A stretch of DNA of 64,000 bases from assembly GCA_022036555.1 (NCBI GenBank), contig CM039137.1:7628319-7692318 (forward strand), in the 5' to 3' direction. This DNA comes from Microstegium vimineum. Its lineage: Eukaryota > Streptophyta > Magnoliopsida > Poales > Poaceae. The notes beneath the pieces were generated by a model. It ran no database searches and had not been told where the DNA came from. It saw nothing but the letters and a program-made list of their open reading frames with translations. The position numbers were made by a program, and so were the translations under genes. The number at the start of each line of letters is the position of its first letter. Positions within the stretch are counted from its first letter, which is position 1. Of the stretch, positions 32,856-43,032 are shown in pieces.

Positions 32856-35320
32856 TAAATATTTAATAGTATTGTTTGCATATAAAACCTCATTATGTAT
32901 AATTAATGCACCTGCTAGTCCGCCACTAGAAGAAGTTCAAATAGCGGTATAAACCACCAAAGGAACGATGAAAATATCGCAAGTTCGCAACCTACATCAC
33001 CTGCGAGCTAGAAGGGCACTTCACAAACCCCCACTTTACATTTTGACGAGGCCCTTTTCAGTTTTCACGGTACGTGAAGAGTTGTAAACCGGCGCGAAGA
33101 CGGAAGACAGCATCACGCTCCCGGGGACGGATCCAAAGAACGCAAGCGAGGACGGGGGTCGGAGACGCGGGCCAGACTCTGCGCGGCCGGGGACGGGACG
33201 AGACGAATCACACGCTGTTGGGCGGTGGGCCCGCGCCTCCCTGGCTAGACGCCTATAGGCGGGCCGTAGACCGCTACTGGGGAAAAGTGGGCACGCACCG
33301 CACCGCTGGGCCCGCGCGCAAGCAGAACGGCTCTATGTCTTGTCGCCGGATGTGCCACCCGTGCCATGCCGTGCGTGTGCCCCCACAGGCAAAGCCATCA
33401 GCGGGCAGGCAGGCGGGCAGCGACGCGCACCGGGAGCTCGTCGCTCGCTGCAAAAGGCGTCCTGGGCTCCCTCGTCGTCCCAGCAGCGTCCGCTTCTGCC
33501 GGTGCCGATGCCTCTTCTGCCACCCCTCGCCGTTTGGAAATACGAGCAAAGCTGAGCACAGGCGTGGGGGAGACCAGACCACCCGAAGAAGAAAGCGTGA
33601 GCGCCGTGTAGTACGGGGTTGGAGCGCCCCCGGGATAGCTGCTGCCGCGGCAGAGCTGCCGCTGGCCCACAGGACCGGTAAATTATTCGCAGTATACCAG
33701 TGAAAAGCTACGGTGGGCAAGGCTCGGTGTGGGCAAAGGAACCAAGGCGGAGACGACGACCGCTGGTGCCTGGTGGGGCTGGCTCTCCTCCGGTCCTCCG
33801 TTCCACCTTTTGATGCCCCACGAGGCACGGGCATGGGGGCACGGTGACTGTCTCCTCCTTTTTACGGTTTTACGCCGTCGCCAGTCGCCACGCAGGGCTC
33901 GGCTAGGACAGATCTCGTTGTAGTACAGTTGTGCCACGGCCACGCCTAAACCGGCAGACGGGGCAGTGACGTCGATGCGTCAGTGCCGGCGAGGCCCAGC
34001 ACGTCCACGTCCACGTCCACGTCCATCAGGGTGCGTGAACAGTGATGGTCTCGTGGATTCCTTGGCGTACAAAAATCCTTTGTCTTCCCCTCTCGTTGGC
34101 TGGGCCGTCGTCGCGAGACCGAGACGCATGTGCACGGACCTATCCTACCACGTTCCCCGGTTCCCGCATGACCACGCCACACCGCTTTGTTGCGTTGAGG
34201 TGGACGGCGCACCAGACCAGTTGCTACCGGACCGGCGTTGGTTCCTGTCTGGCACGGAGACGAAACAGACAGGCAGAGCCGGGGTGGTGCGATCTGCGAT
34301 GTGGTGGCCAGTGTCCAGTGGCCGTGTGCGCGCGAGACGGCGTCGGCGTGACTCGTGAGAGAGTCGACGAGAGTGCGCGCCAGAGGCCAGAGCAGCGGAC
34401 AGAAGGCGACACACTCATTACTTAATCACTGCGTACTGTATGTACTTATCGGCTATTGATTGCGACTGGGCGGGTCAGATCCGTCCGTTCGTCCGTCGAT
34501 TGCTAGCTTTGGCATTGAAGGGCATGGTGAGAATTAATACGTGTCCAGCAATGGCATGGAGGCGGCAGCGCTGCTCCTACCGCCCGGCCCAGAGGCCAGC
34601 CAGAGTCATAACGCCCTTCGATTGCAGTGCATAGTAGTAGTACTATTTGCATATGAGCAGGAGTACATATGACCTACAGCAGCAGTTACAGACCATCATC
34701 TCCTGAAATCCTACAACTACAAGCGCCGTTCACCCACCTGCAAAATGCAGCCAGCTACTCCCGTGAAAGAGGTAGTATAGGATCTACTTGGCGCGAACCT
34801 GATGTCCTACTAATCCGATCAAACGAACCGAGACGAATTTCAGGTCAAAACCACGTCCGGACGCTCGAAATCACACCGCTAGGTTACAAGGACCAGATGG
34901 CTGGGGACTCGGCGGAGGACGGCACCGTGCAGGTGCAGCAGTCGTGCACTCTTTCCCCGAGGCGCTGGCGGGCGGGTGGCCTCCTGCTGGGGGAACAGTG
35001 GCACCTAAAGCAGCAGCCTGCCGCGGCCGCGCACGGTGGCCAGTAAGCGCGCAACAGCACCGCAGAGCGCAGCGCCGTGCCACTCCGCAACAACGCAGCA
35101 CCAGCAGGCAGCAGCAGCGGCCCCCCTAAAAAAAAACCCCGGCGCCCAAGGGCAAAAGGAAACAGCCCCGTCCAATCCATCCATCCCCTCACCCCCATTG
35201 CCTTGCTGCCACCCGCCGCACCTCGCCTCATCCCGCACCTCACCTCACCACACCTCTCCTCGGCCTCACTTCACAAGTTCACATCAGCAGCAGCTCACGA
35301 AACAGGAGCGTCATAAAGAC
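32856..35320. other. Upstream region of the ARF gene
   Basis: No gene is supported. 33070-34440 is GC-rich and open in many frames on both strands, as expected from base composition alone. An (ACGTCC)n minisatellite of about four units lies at 34001-34025 and contains repeated ACGT cores. 35100-35320 (CCCTAAAAAAAAACCCC and C/A-rich text) is likely proximal promoter or distal leader of the ARF; no convincing TATA box was found. Confidence 0.5.
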
Positions 35321-35633
35321 ATGGGCGTCGCAGGGTAGCCTCAGACCAGTGACGCAGCGGCAGCGGCAGGCTCAGGAAGCAACAGCGACCGGCATCGATC
35401 GCGGCAGACGAGGTGGGGGGACGGGAGGAGAGCGGTCGCCGCAGGAGCAGAGCGGCATGGGGGGCGGTCCTCAGTGACTGACTGATGACTGAGTGAGTGA
35501 CTGACTGAGAGAAGGAGATGGCTGGAGCGCGACGGCCCCGGAGGCATTAATGGGGTGCTGCTCATCCTCCTCGTCCTCGTCCTCCCCCTCCTCGCCTCCT
35601 CCCCGCCGGGTCGCGGTCGGCTCCGCCTTTTAA
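35321..35633 (+). promoter_or_regulatory. Cluster of upstream ORFs in the ARF leader
   Basis: Five short ATG-to-stop frames precede the ARF start at 35718: 35321-35338 (5 codons), 35457-35477 (6), 35485-35496 (3), 35518-35550 (10) and 35550-35633 (27, serine/proline-rich). The last two touch: the final A of the TAA of one is the A of the next ATG. Arabidopsis ETTIN and MONOPTEROS also have leader uORFs that lower translation and depend on ribosomal protein L24. Whether all five lie in the mature leader depends on the transcription start, which I cannot place. Confidence 0.6.
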
Positions 35634-35717
35634 CCGGCTTGTCCTGGAGTGGGACGAGCGGCGAACCGCACGGGAACTCTGACCGGAAACCCTAGTGGCA
35701 GACTGGTGGCGCGTCCC

Positions 35718-38700
35718 ATGGGAATCGATCTCAACATGGTGGACGGCGATGGTCAGGAGCCTCAGCCTCGCCCGCCGCCAGCAGTGTGCCGGGAGCTGTG
35801 GCACGCGTGCGCGGGGCCAGTGGTCGCGCTACCGCGGCGGGGCAGTCTGGTCGTCTACCTGCCGCAGGGCCACCTAGCCGCGGCGGGCGGCGGGGACGTC
35901 GCTGCGGACCTGCCGCCGCACGTGGTGTGTCGCGTCGCGGATGTCGAGCTATGCGTGAGTGCAGCGCTACTTGCCACATCTGGTCTGGTTTTGGGGGCGC
36001 CGCTGTATTGAGGCTCCATTCTCTTGTTTTGATGACGAGGCTCGCATGGCTGTGTGTGCAGGCGGATGCGGCGACGGACGAGGTGTACGCCCGGCTGGCG
36101 CTTGTTGCGGAGGGCGAGGTAAAAAATGTCCTTAAAAAAACCACCCGTTTGGATTCGCATGCTCATGGGGATCGCTGAGATTCATGTACCCCGTGTTTGG
36201 AGAAGATTTTTGGATTGATATGTGTGTCAACCCTGTTTCCTTCTCTGTTACTAGTGTGGCGTAAGCGTTCGTACTGTGTGCGTGCGTGCACGCTTTTATA
36301 TTTCTTTTGGCCTTTGGCTGCTCGCCTGCTCAGGTTGATTTGGGAATGGGGGAGGCGCAGATAAATTGAAATAGACATTTGTAGTTCTACTAGTTGTAAT
36401 TGAGGTACTAGGTTGGAATAGGCATCTTCATGTGGTGTGGTTACATTTAGCATGCCTAGCATACTACTATTGGCATATTTCAGTACCTGTGAATCTTTGT
36501 AGCAAGAAATATGGACGGAACGTGGTATTTATTTCCGTATGGAACAATGCCATTTCTTTTGCCTTGTTTAATGCATGAACCACACATCTTAATGGCTCAG
36601 GCATTTGGGAGAAATCTGCGTGGTGGTGGAGTTGAAGGGGACGATGACATGGAGGATTTGGATGGTGAAAGGAAGTCCCGGATGTTGCACATGTTCTGCA
36701 AAACGCTTACAGCCTCTGACACAAGCACTCATGGAGGGTTCTCTGTTCCTCGCCGTGCTGCTGAGGACTGTTTCCCGCCTCTGGTGATATTGCTGATCTT
36801 TTGTGCCATTTCTCTCGAAACAGCGCTGTGTCTTGTGCTTCAGTGCTAACCACATTTTGTTGCTGTGTTTCATAGGATTATAATCAGCTCAGGCCTTCTC
36901 AAGAGCTGGTTGCCAAGGATTTGCATGGAGCCAAGTGGAAGTTTCGTCATATATACAGGGGTGAGATCAATTTTACTAAACAATGCATGAACAATGCCCT
37001 TTTTAAAATGTATTTACTAAGTTTCAATGAATGTTTGGTGTGACATCAATGTTGCTTCCATATGATTTTGTATTTCATAGGCAAATAAAGATTTGTGCTA
37101 AAACATATGTTATATGTAACGTAAATGTTGGATGAATATTTTGATCATCAAAATGAGACATGTATCTGTTCTATCTTCAAAGCTTTCAATTTCCTATTTT
37201 CTTGTTTTGGCATTGGCCAAATCTTCTTGATGTGAATTATGTTTCACATTATGCTCGTTTGCGTTTTATAATTTCTGTTGTGTCTGTGCGCGCACACTTG
37301 TGCTATGCGCGTGTGTGGATATGTGTGTCATGAAATATTGATATGTTCCTCAAGTATTTGTGTGCACTACGAAGAGCTGAAGATTACTTGCAATGTGTTG
37401 TTTATTACTCCCTCTGTCGAACAATCTTAAGTTTGACTAGATTTAGAAAAGATATTATCCTTCAATTAGATTTATTACTATGAAAATATATTCAATGATT
37501 AATCTAGTGATACTTATTATACATCATAAATATCAACTTGTTTCTGTATACATTTGGTCGAAATTAGATCATTTGACTCCTCGGGAAGCGAGATTTCCAT
37601 TCTTGTTAGGGCGGAGGGAGTACAAGAATTAGTATCTTTGAAATAATGGTCTAGCTGATATTGGTGTTGCTCGAGTTGCTTTGGTCATCCATTATGAAAT
37701 CTGAATTATTATTATTATGATGAAAGTGCTGTTATTTTATTCAAGTTCTAGCAAGTGATGAAACTGCTTTGCATTCCAGGTCAGCCACGTAGGCATCTCT
37801 TGACTACTGGATGGAGTTCATTTGTCAATAAAAAGAAACTGGTTTCAGGCGATGCTGTTTTATTTCTCCGGTAAGCAGATGAGCCATGTGGTAGCCATAG
37901 GTGCATCGTTTATCTTTATTAAGCAAAGTGTCTTCTTTTTTAATCTTTGTAGAGGTGACGACGGTGAACTAAGGCTCGGAATACGGAGGGCCATTCAGCT
38001 TAAAAATGAGGCCCTTTTTGAAGATTTCAGTAGTGACAGTACAAAGCGGCATACATTGTCGGCTGTAGCTGATTCCTTGAAGCACAGAAGTGTTTGTCAC
38101 ATTTCTTACAATCCAAGGTGAAAATAAATTATTCAACTTTATACTGCCAATTTGACTTTAGATCAAACTTGTAGTACTGAATTGCTACAATTCGGCATGC
38201 TAATAAGATGACATACTGCAAGTTCAACAGTTAAAAGTTAAGCAGAGATTGTGCTTAAAACTTTGATATGCTGGGCAACTTTCTTACTCTCTTGGGAGGA
38301 TTTACCCCACAGTTTTTGGGTCAAAAAATTTTGAGCATGAATCCTTTTTTGGACATATATGTAATATAAATACAATAAATATAATTTCTTGCCAAAGTTA
38401 CTCCACGATATAGTATTTTTAAATTTCTGGTAGTATATGACGAAATATCAGTAGAAATCCTTGTAAAAATAAGACATGTTTCAATACCTGCCAAGTAAAG
38501 CTCTGTGGGTTTAGAATAAATTAATAAAAGATCATCTGATTCGTTTCAATTTGAATTCTTTCTCTGCAGAGCTACTGCTTCAGAATATATTATTCCATAC
38601 CATAAGTTCCTGAAGAGCCTCAATCATCCAGTCTGTATTGGAGCAAGGATCAATTTTCAGTGCCATAATGAGGATGTTAGTGAAAGGTCTGTTTCTTCTC

Positions 38701-40895
38701 AATTCAACTTAAGTTTTGGTGTATGCAATTGTTTCCTGTTTCTTATGCTATATGTTTTTTAGGCGATCTGGAATGGTTGTTCGCATTAGTGAAATAGATC
38801 CCATGAAATGGCCTGGCTCAAAGTGGAGAAGCCTTCTGGTATGTATTTCAGCTTACTTTGTTAAGCTCTAGTCTGAATGTTGTCATTGCCAGCTTCCTGG
38901 TCTCCTTGGAAGCTTTTGTAGATGTATATTCTTTTGGAGATTGTTTGGAATCTGGTAAAAAATGTTGTTTCAGTGCAGTCTTGTGTTAAGGGAGTTAAAG
39001 GAGGAGAATGCTAACCAATAAACATTCCTATAGCCTGTTGTCCACCCAACACCTTAGTGCCTTGACCAATACCAGGGACTTGGCATATAACCCCTTACCC
39101 GTACCACAAGAGAAATGCAACAGCAGAGACAATACTAGTCTCATGCTGTTGTTAACTTATTATTATTTGTTGTATGATGGTTATATGCACATTTCATATT
39201 TGACCAGTTGGAAATAATCTTCCGTGATGCATGCTGTGCTAACTCGTCAATTCTTTGTACGAAGGTAGAGTCACAAATACACTGTAATCCTAACTGTAGC
39301 AAGCTTTTAAGGAGATTTGAACCATACCTCCAGCTTGAACGTCCAAATTTCTTGACCTTGCAAGACCCTGGGCAAGCTTATGAGAGCTTCTCTGGATACT
39401 GTAATTTTTCCTACCATGTGATATTCCTAGTAACTTAAAATTGTTTTATGTTTTGACCTTCAGTTAATTTTTTCTTGACAATCAAATTATAATGATGAAG
39501 ATGCTGTAAGTTTCTTTACCATGTGATATTGTGATGTTCCTAGTAACTAAAAATTGTTTTATGTTTTGACCTTCAGTTAATTTTTTCTTGACAATCAAAT
39601 TATAATGATGAAGATGACTACCATCTTGTAAGAACGGATGATGTTTGACTTGTTTTCCTTTGGAAATAAGAAATATTATATGCCATATCACTTATGATAA
39701 TCAAATTATAATTATCTGTTCATAATGAACTGCACTATTAATATCTGGTTGCTGAAGTGTTGCTTTTTTGTACAGGTAAGGTGGGAGGACGGTGCTGAAT
39801 GTAACGGGCAAGATAGAGTATCTCCATGGGAGATTGAGATATCTGGTGGCTCTGTCTCTGTTGCTCATTCTCTGTCCGCATCTAGTTCTAAAAGAACCAA
39901 GTTGTGTCCTCAGGGAAATCTGGACGTTCCAACAATGTGTAAGCTCTCGTAGCACAAGACTAATGCCTGTACATATGTATGCTATCCTTTAACCTCTATG
40001 CTAATTGACTGTCGCATTATATGTTGCAGGGAATGGTTGTACTGACTCCGTGGAAACTGGAAAGTTACCCAGGGTCTTGCAAGGTCAAGAATTGATGGGT
40101 TTTAGGACTCGTCATGTTCCGTGTGCTCCTCAAACTGCTGAGGCTGCAAAACTTCAATCTTCTGATGCTAGTAGGTTCCTTAGTGATGCACGTGGATGCG
40201 CATTGAGTGGTCCAACAAGCAGATTTGCATTGCATAACTCTGGTTTTACCTACCAATCTGGAGGCTTCAATGAATCTATTGGATTCTCAGAGGTCTTGCA
40301 AGGTCAAGAAATTTCTCGGGCAGTTCCTATGTTCCAAGGAATGATGTCTGAGGCTTGTTCACTGAAAGGCGGATATGGGCTGCAAAGTTATATGCGTACC
40401 CCAGTTGCTGTCAATGGATTATCAGCCACAACTCAAGAATGTTGTCTCACACTATCTACTCCGCCAGGAGCACAAGTGCCCTTTCTCTACCCCGATAATA
40501 TTTTTAACCGAACTGTGGTTCCACAGATTGGACTGGCAAGCAAGTTTGGTGGTGCAGGTACAAATGACCAGCCATTTGATAGGCCGAGGGAAATTTGGAC
40601 CAGGCCACAGCATGAAACACCTGACCAAACTAACCAGTTTGAGACTATAAGATCTTCAGCACCTGGAGATGCTGCTAAGCTTGGGTCTGGTGGAGGGGAG
40701 GTTCGCAAAACTAGCTGCAGACTTTTTGGTTTCTCCTTGACTGAGAAGATCTTGCCAGCAGATGATGATGGCGTCAAGGAAGTGAGTTATGAGCCTGAGT
40801 GCCAGAACCCACGGATGCTGGACCTGTTTGGGTACAACTGCTCGACCCCGAGTGCTGCACTCCCAGCTCTGTGTGCTGGCCCCATTGGAATGTGA
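35718..40895 (+). CDS. ARF3: Auxin response factor, ETTIN/ARF3 type (no PB1 domain)
   Basis: Ten exons: 35718-35954, 36062-36118, 36601-36783, 36876-36960, 37780-37870, 37953-38117, 38570-38686, 38763-38838, 39776-39938 and 40030-40895; all phases agree and give 679 residues. The N-terminus has the ARF dimerisation motif CRELWHACAGPVVALP. The B3 DNA-binding domain spans about 126-231 (KTLTASDTSTHGGFSVPRRA, HIYRGQPRRHLLTTGW, FVNKKKLVSGDAVLFLRG). The ARF ancillary domain follows at about 270-370 (SEYIIPYHKFLKSL, GMVVRISEIDPMKWPGSKW). The C-terminal half lacks the PB1 (domain III/IV) region and ends after FGFSLTEKI, as in ETTIN. Two tasiR-ARF sites in exon 10 confirm the class. The protein should bind auxin response elements in the nucleus and act mainly as a repressor in organ polarity and flower development. 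Regulation: uORFs, tasiR-ARF, and possibly the intron 8 antisense motif. Confidence 0.93.
37407..37620. mobile_element. Stowaway MITE in ARF intron 4
   Basis: It begins CTCCCTCTGTCGAACAATC after TA (37405-37406) and ends GGGCGGAGGGAG before TA (37621-37622). The 214-bp size and ends match the Stowaway family. It lies within the 819-bp intron between exons 4 and 5. Confidence 0.75.
39349..39372 (+). promoter_or_regulatory. tasiR-ARF-like sequence inside ARF intron 8
   Basis: The sense strand of the intron (38839-39775) carries TTCTTGACCTTGCAAGAC followed by CCTGGG. This is the tasiR-ARF sequence itself, not its target. It is perfectly complementary to 40068-40091 (24 nt, target site 1), and with the preceding AAA (39346-39348) and one base fewer on the other side it is complementary to 40292-40314 (23 nt, target site 2). 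Similarity stops sharply outside the motif. No miR390 site was found nearby, so it does not look like a TAS3 gene. Confidence 0.75.
39412..39618. repeat. Tandem duplication in ARF intron 8
   Basis: About 93 bases starting TACCATGTGATATT at 39412 recur from 39518 with one 7-base insertion. Shared text includes TTTTGACCTTCAGTTAATTT and AATTATAATGATGAAGATG. It lies 40 bp downstream of the tasiR-ARF-like motif and does not include it. Confidence 0.8.
40071..40091 (+). promoter_or_regulatory. tasiR-ARF target site 1
   Basis: AGGGTCTTGCAAGGTCAAGA plus A is complementary to the tasiR-ARF made from TAS3, with one difference near the 5' end of the site from the known AAGGTCTTGCAAGGTCAAG target. It encodes part of VLQGQE and lies 41 bases into exon 10. 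Cleavage or silencing through this site is expected by homology. Confidence 0.85.
40290..40310 (+). promoter_or_regulatory. tasiR-ARF target site 2
   Basis: GAGGTCTTGCAAGGTCAAGA plus A is the second tasiR-ARF complementary site, 219 bases after the first, and also encodes VLQGQE. Two sites in the middle region are diagnostic of ETTIN/ARF3 in plants. Confidence 0.88.
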
Positions 40896-41831
40896 TGCTA
40901 CTTCAACAATGTTGCTCTGTATTTCCATGTACTCTTAGAACTTTTACTTTCCCAGTACCCCAGTGTACGTAATAAGCTGCCTTTGACATCATTCCCACAA
41001 TTGGTCTGCCTCAAGCTAAGCAGTCATCTGCACAAGTAAACGAAGGATTGTTGGTGAACCACTCCTCGCCAGGCCTCACCCTGTCACGCAAGCTATTGTG
41101 GTTAGTCTCAGGATACCCAGAGACACTACATTGTAACTTCTGTGTCTGATCCTTCAGAACTGTTGTGCGATGAAGCTAACAATTTGCTCTAAAAGTACTT
41201 GGCTCGCAGATTTTATATTCACGGGAAGGTTTGTCGGCTTTAATGTACCGGCTATGTATCTTTAAATCAGCTCCTGTATGACTTGTTTTTAGCTCTCACA
41301 AGCCCTGGTTGCAGTCGCCCAGTCGCCTAGGCCGTGTGATTGTACAAGGCAAATGCTATGTTTTAAGCTCTGTTGCTTATGGATCTTTATTCTGGTGGAT
41401 CGTGCATTCGTGCGTGAATACTCTGTTCTTCACCGCATGCAAGTCATGTCTTCTGTTGGCTCATCCAACGGCTCATGGTTCATCCCAAACCCCACCTCTT
41501 ATTCTTCCTGAAGCCTGACATGCTGACGCCGCAGTGCGGTGCCCTTGCTTGCTGCCCCCACAGTCACAAGAGTTCCTGGATCGAGGAACAGGGATCGGGT
41601 TTTAATACTACGCAGACCAAATTGCATCAGGTTCCTGCGACACGGAACGTTGTGACTGGCTGCCCTCAACCCGCCGCCACCGCCCCCAAACTCCCTTCTA
41701 GCCACTGTGGAGGAGATTTACTAACCTCGGACAGTGTGGAATATGACAGACGAATTTCTATTACCATTGCGTTTAGATTACACTGAAGAACAGTGTGGAT
41801 TCGGAATTGTCTTTTGTCCTAAGAAAGAAAA
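40896..41831. other. Shared 3' region of the ARF and O-methyltransferase genes
   Basis: The ARF (plus) and the O-methyltransferase (minus) are convergent. 40896-41250 probably holds the ARF 3' UTR. No clear AATAAA was found and no additional gene is supported. Confidence 0.5.
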
Positions 41832-43032
41832 TCAAGGGTAGACCTCGATCACAGACCGGATCCCGAGGACGGCAACGATTTTGTGACTGCTGAAGCCTGC
41901 GTCCTGGAAGATCTTGCGCCACTCACGTTCGTCCCGCTCGGGGCTCCCCACCACCCCCATCATCATCACGTCCCACAGCAGCTGCGTCTCGGTGGCCTTC
42001 TCGTCTGCCGAGCTGGATCCCACAACCAGGTCCATCACGATCACCCGGCCGCCGTCCTCCCTCGAAGGGATCGCCTCCCTGCACCGCCGCAGTAAACGCA
42101 CGCAGTTCTCGTCGTCCCATCCGTGGAGGATCCACTGCACAAAGTAGTACACACAGCAACCGCACGTCATTCTTCAGTTTCACTTTCACAAGGCAAATGA
42201 GATGGTGCGATGCGCACGCCAGACCTTGAGGAGGACGGCGTCGGCCTTGGCGACATGCTCGAACATGTCCCCGGCGACGAACTCCATGCCGACAAGCTCG
42301 CCTGTCGGGACGGGGCAACCACGTGCGGCAGCTCCAGGACGCTGCACTTGAGGTGTGGGAACGCGGTGGCGATGGCCCGGGCGGCGCCGCCTGACCCGCC
42401 GCCTACGTCGACCAGCGAAGCGAGGCCCCGGAACACGTCGCTGTGGTCGCGCACGAGCACGTCCATCACGAACCGGCCGTCGCACGCCATGGCGTCGTTG
42501 AACGCCGCTCCGAACTCCGGTTCGTCCTTCGCCACCAACCAGAGGTCGCGCCCGCCGTGCGCGGACTCGAACGGGACGCGCGCCGCGGCGCGGAACCAGG
42601 ACGCCAGGGACATGGACGGCGACACGATGACGGGATGCAGCATGGCCAGCGCGAACGGCGAGAGGCCCTGCCCACCGGCGTGACCAGCGCCGGGCGTGGC
42701 CGTGGAGACGAGGAGGCGCGAGAGCGGGGTCAGCCCATAGCTGGCGGCGGCGGCGTCAAAGACAAAGAACCCGGCGTGCGCAAGCAGACGCATGAGGCGG
42801 CGCAGGTACGGCGCCCTGGGCAGCGGCAGAGATAGCGCCGCAACAAGCTCCGGCACCGATGCGGCGCCACCGAGGCGGTTGACGGCGTCGCGTCGGGGAT
42901 GCCCAGCTCGACGGCGCACCGGAGGGACATGGATCTGGTGTACGCGAAGACGTGGTTCCAGAGCTCGGCCTGCGCCTGCATGAGCTCGTCGCCGGTGGTG
43001 AGGCTGAGGCCCCTGTCGCGGCTGGTGTCCAT
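41832..43032 (-). pseudogene. ZRP4-type S-adenosylmethionine-dependent O-methyltransferase, two frameshifts
   Basis: Two exons, 43032-42225 and 42134-41832, with a 90-base intron at the position where grass ZRP4-like genes have one. The N-terminal dimerisation region reads AQAELWNHVFAYTRSMSLRCAV. The SAM site is SLVDVGGGSGGAARAIA, followed by HLKCSVLELPHVV and VGMEFVAGDMFEHV. Exon 2 has the catalytic histidine in WILHGWDDENCVRLL, then RVIVMDLVVG and SVIEVYP. The enzymes methylate hydroxyls of phenolic compounds, in grasses often alkylresorcinols or phenylpropanoids; the substrate cannot be told here. Two shifts break exon 1: a 5-base tandem duplication (CGTCG twice, 42886-42895) after ELGIPD, and one missing base at about 42311-42316 after LELPHVV. 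All other motifs are intact, so loss is recent or the shifts are sequence errors. Confidence 0.85.

Noticed and set aside
33074..34425. Protein-coding gene upstream of the ARF
   Set aside because: Many overlapping frames on both strands, all arginine- or serine-rich, with no family-like sequence or splice pattern.
39200..39500. A TAS3 (tasiRNA-generating) locus inside the ARF intron
   Set aside because: Only one tasiR-like sequence is present and I found no miR390 complementary sites on either side.
42186..42919. Three separate O-methyltransferase genes in different frames
   Set aside because: The pieces follow one another in the order of a single enzyme and join at a 5-bp duplication and a 1-bp loss.
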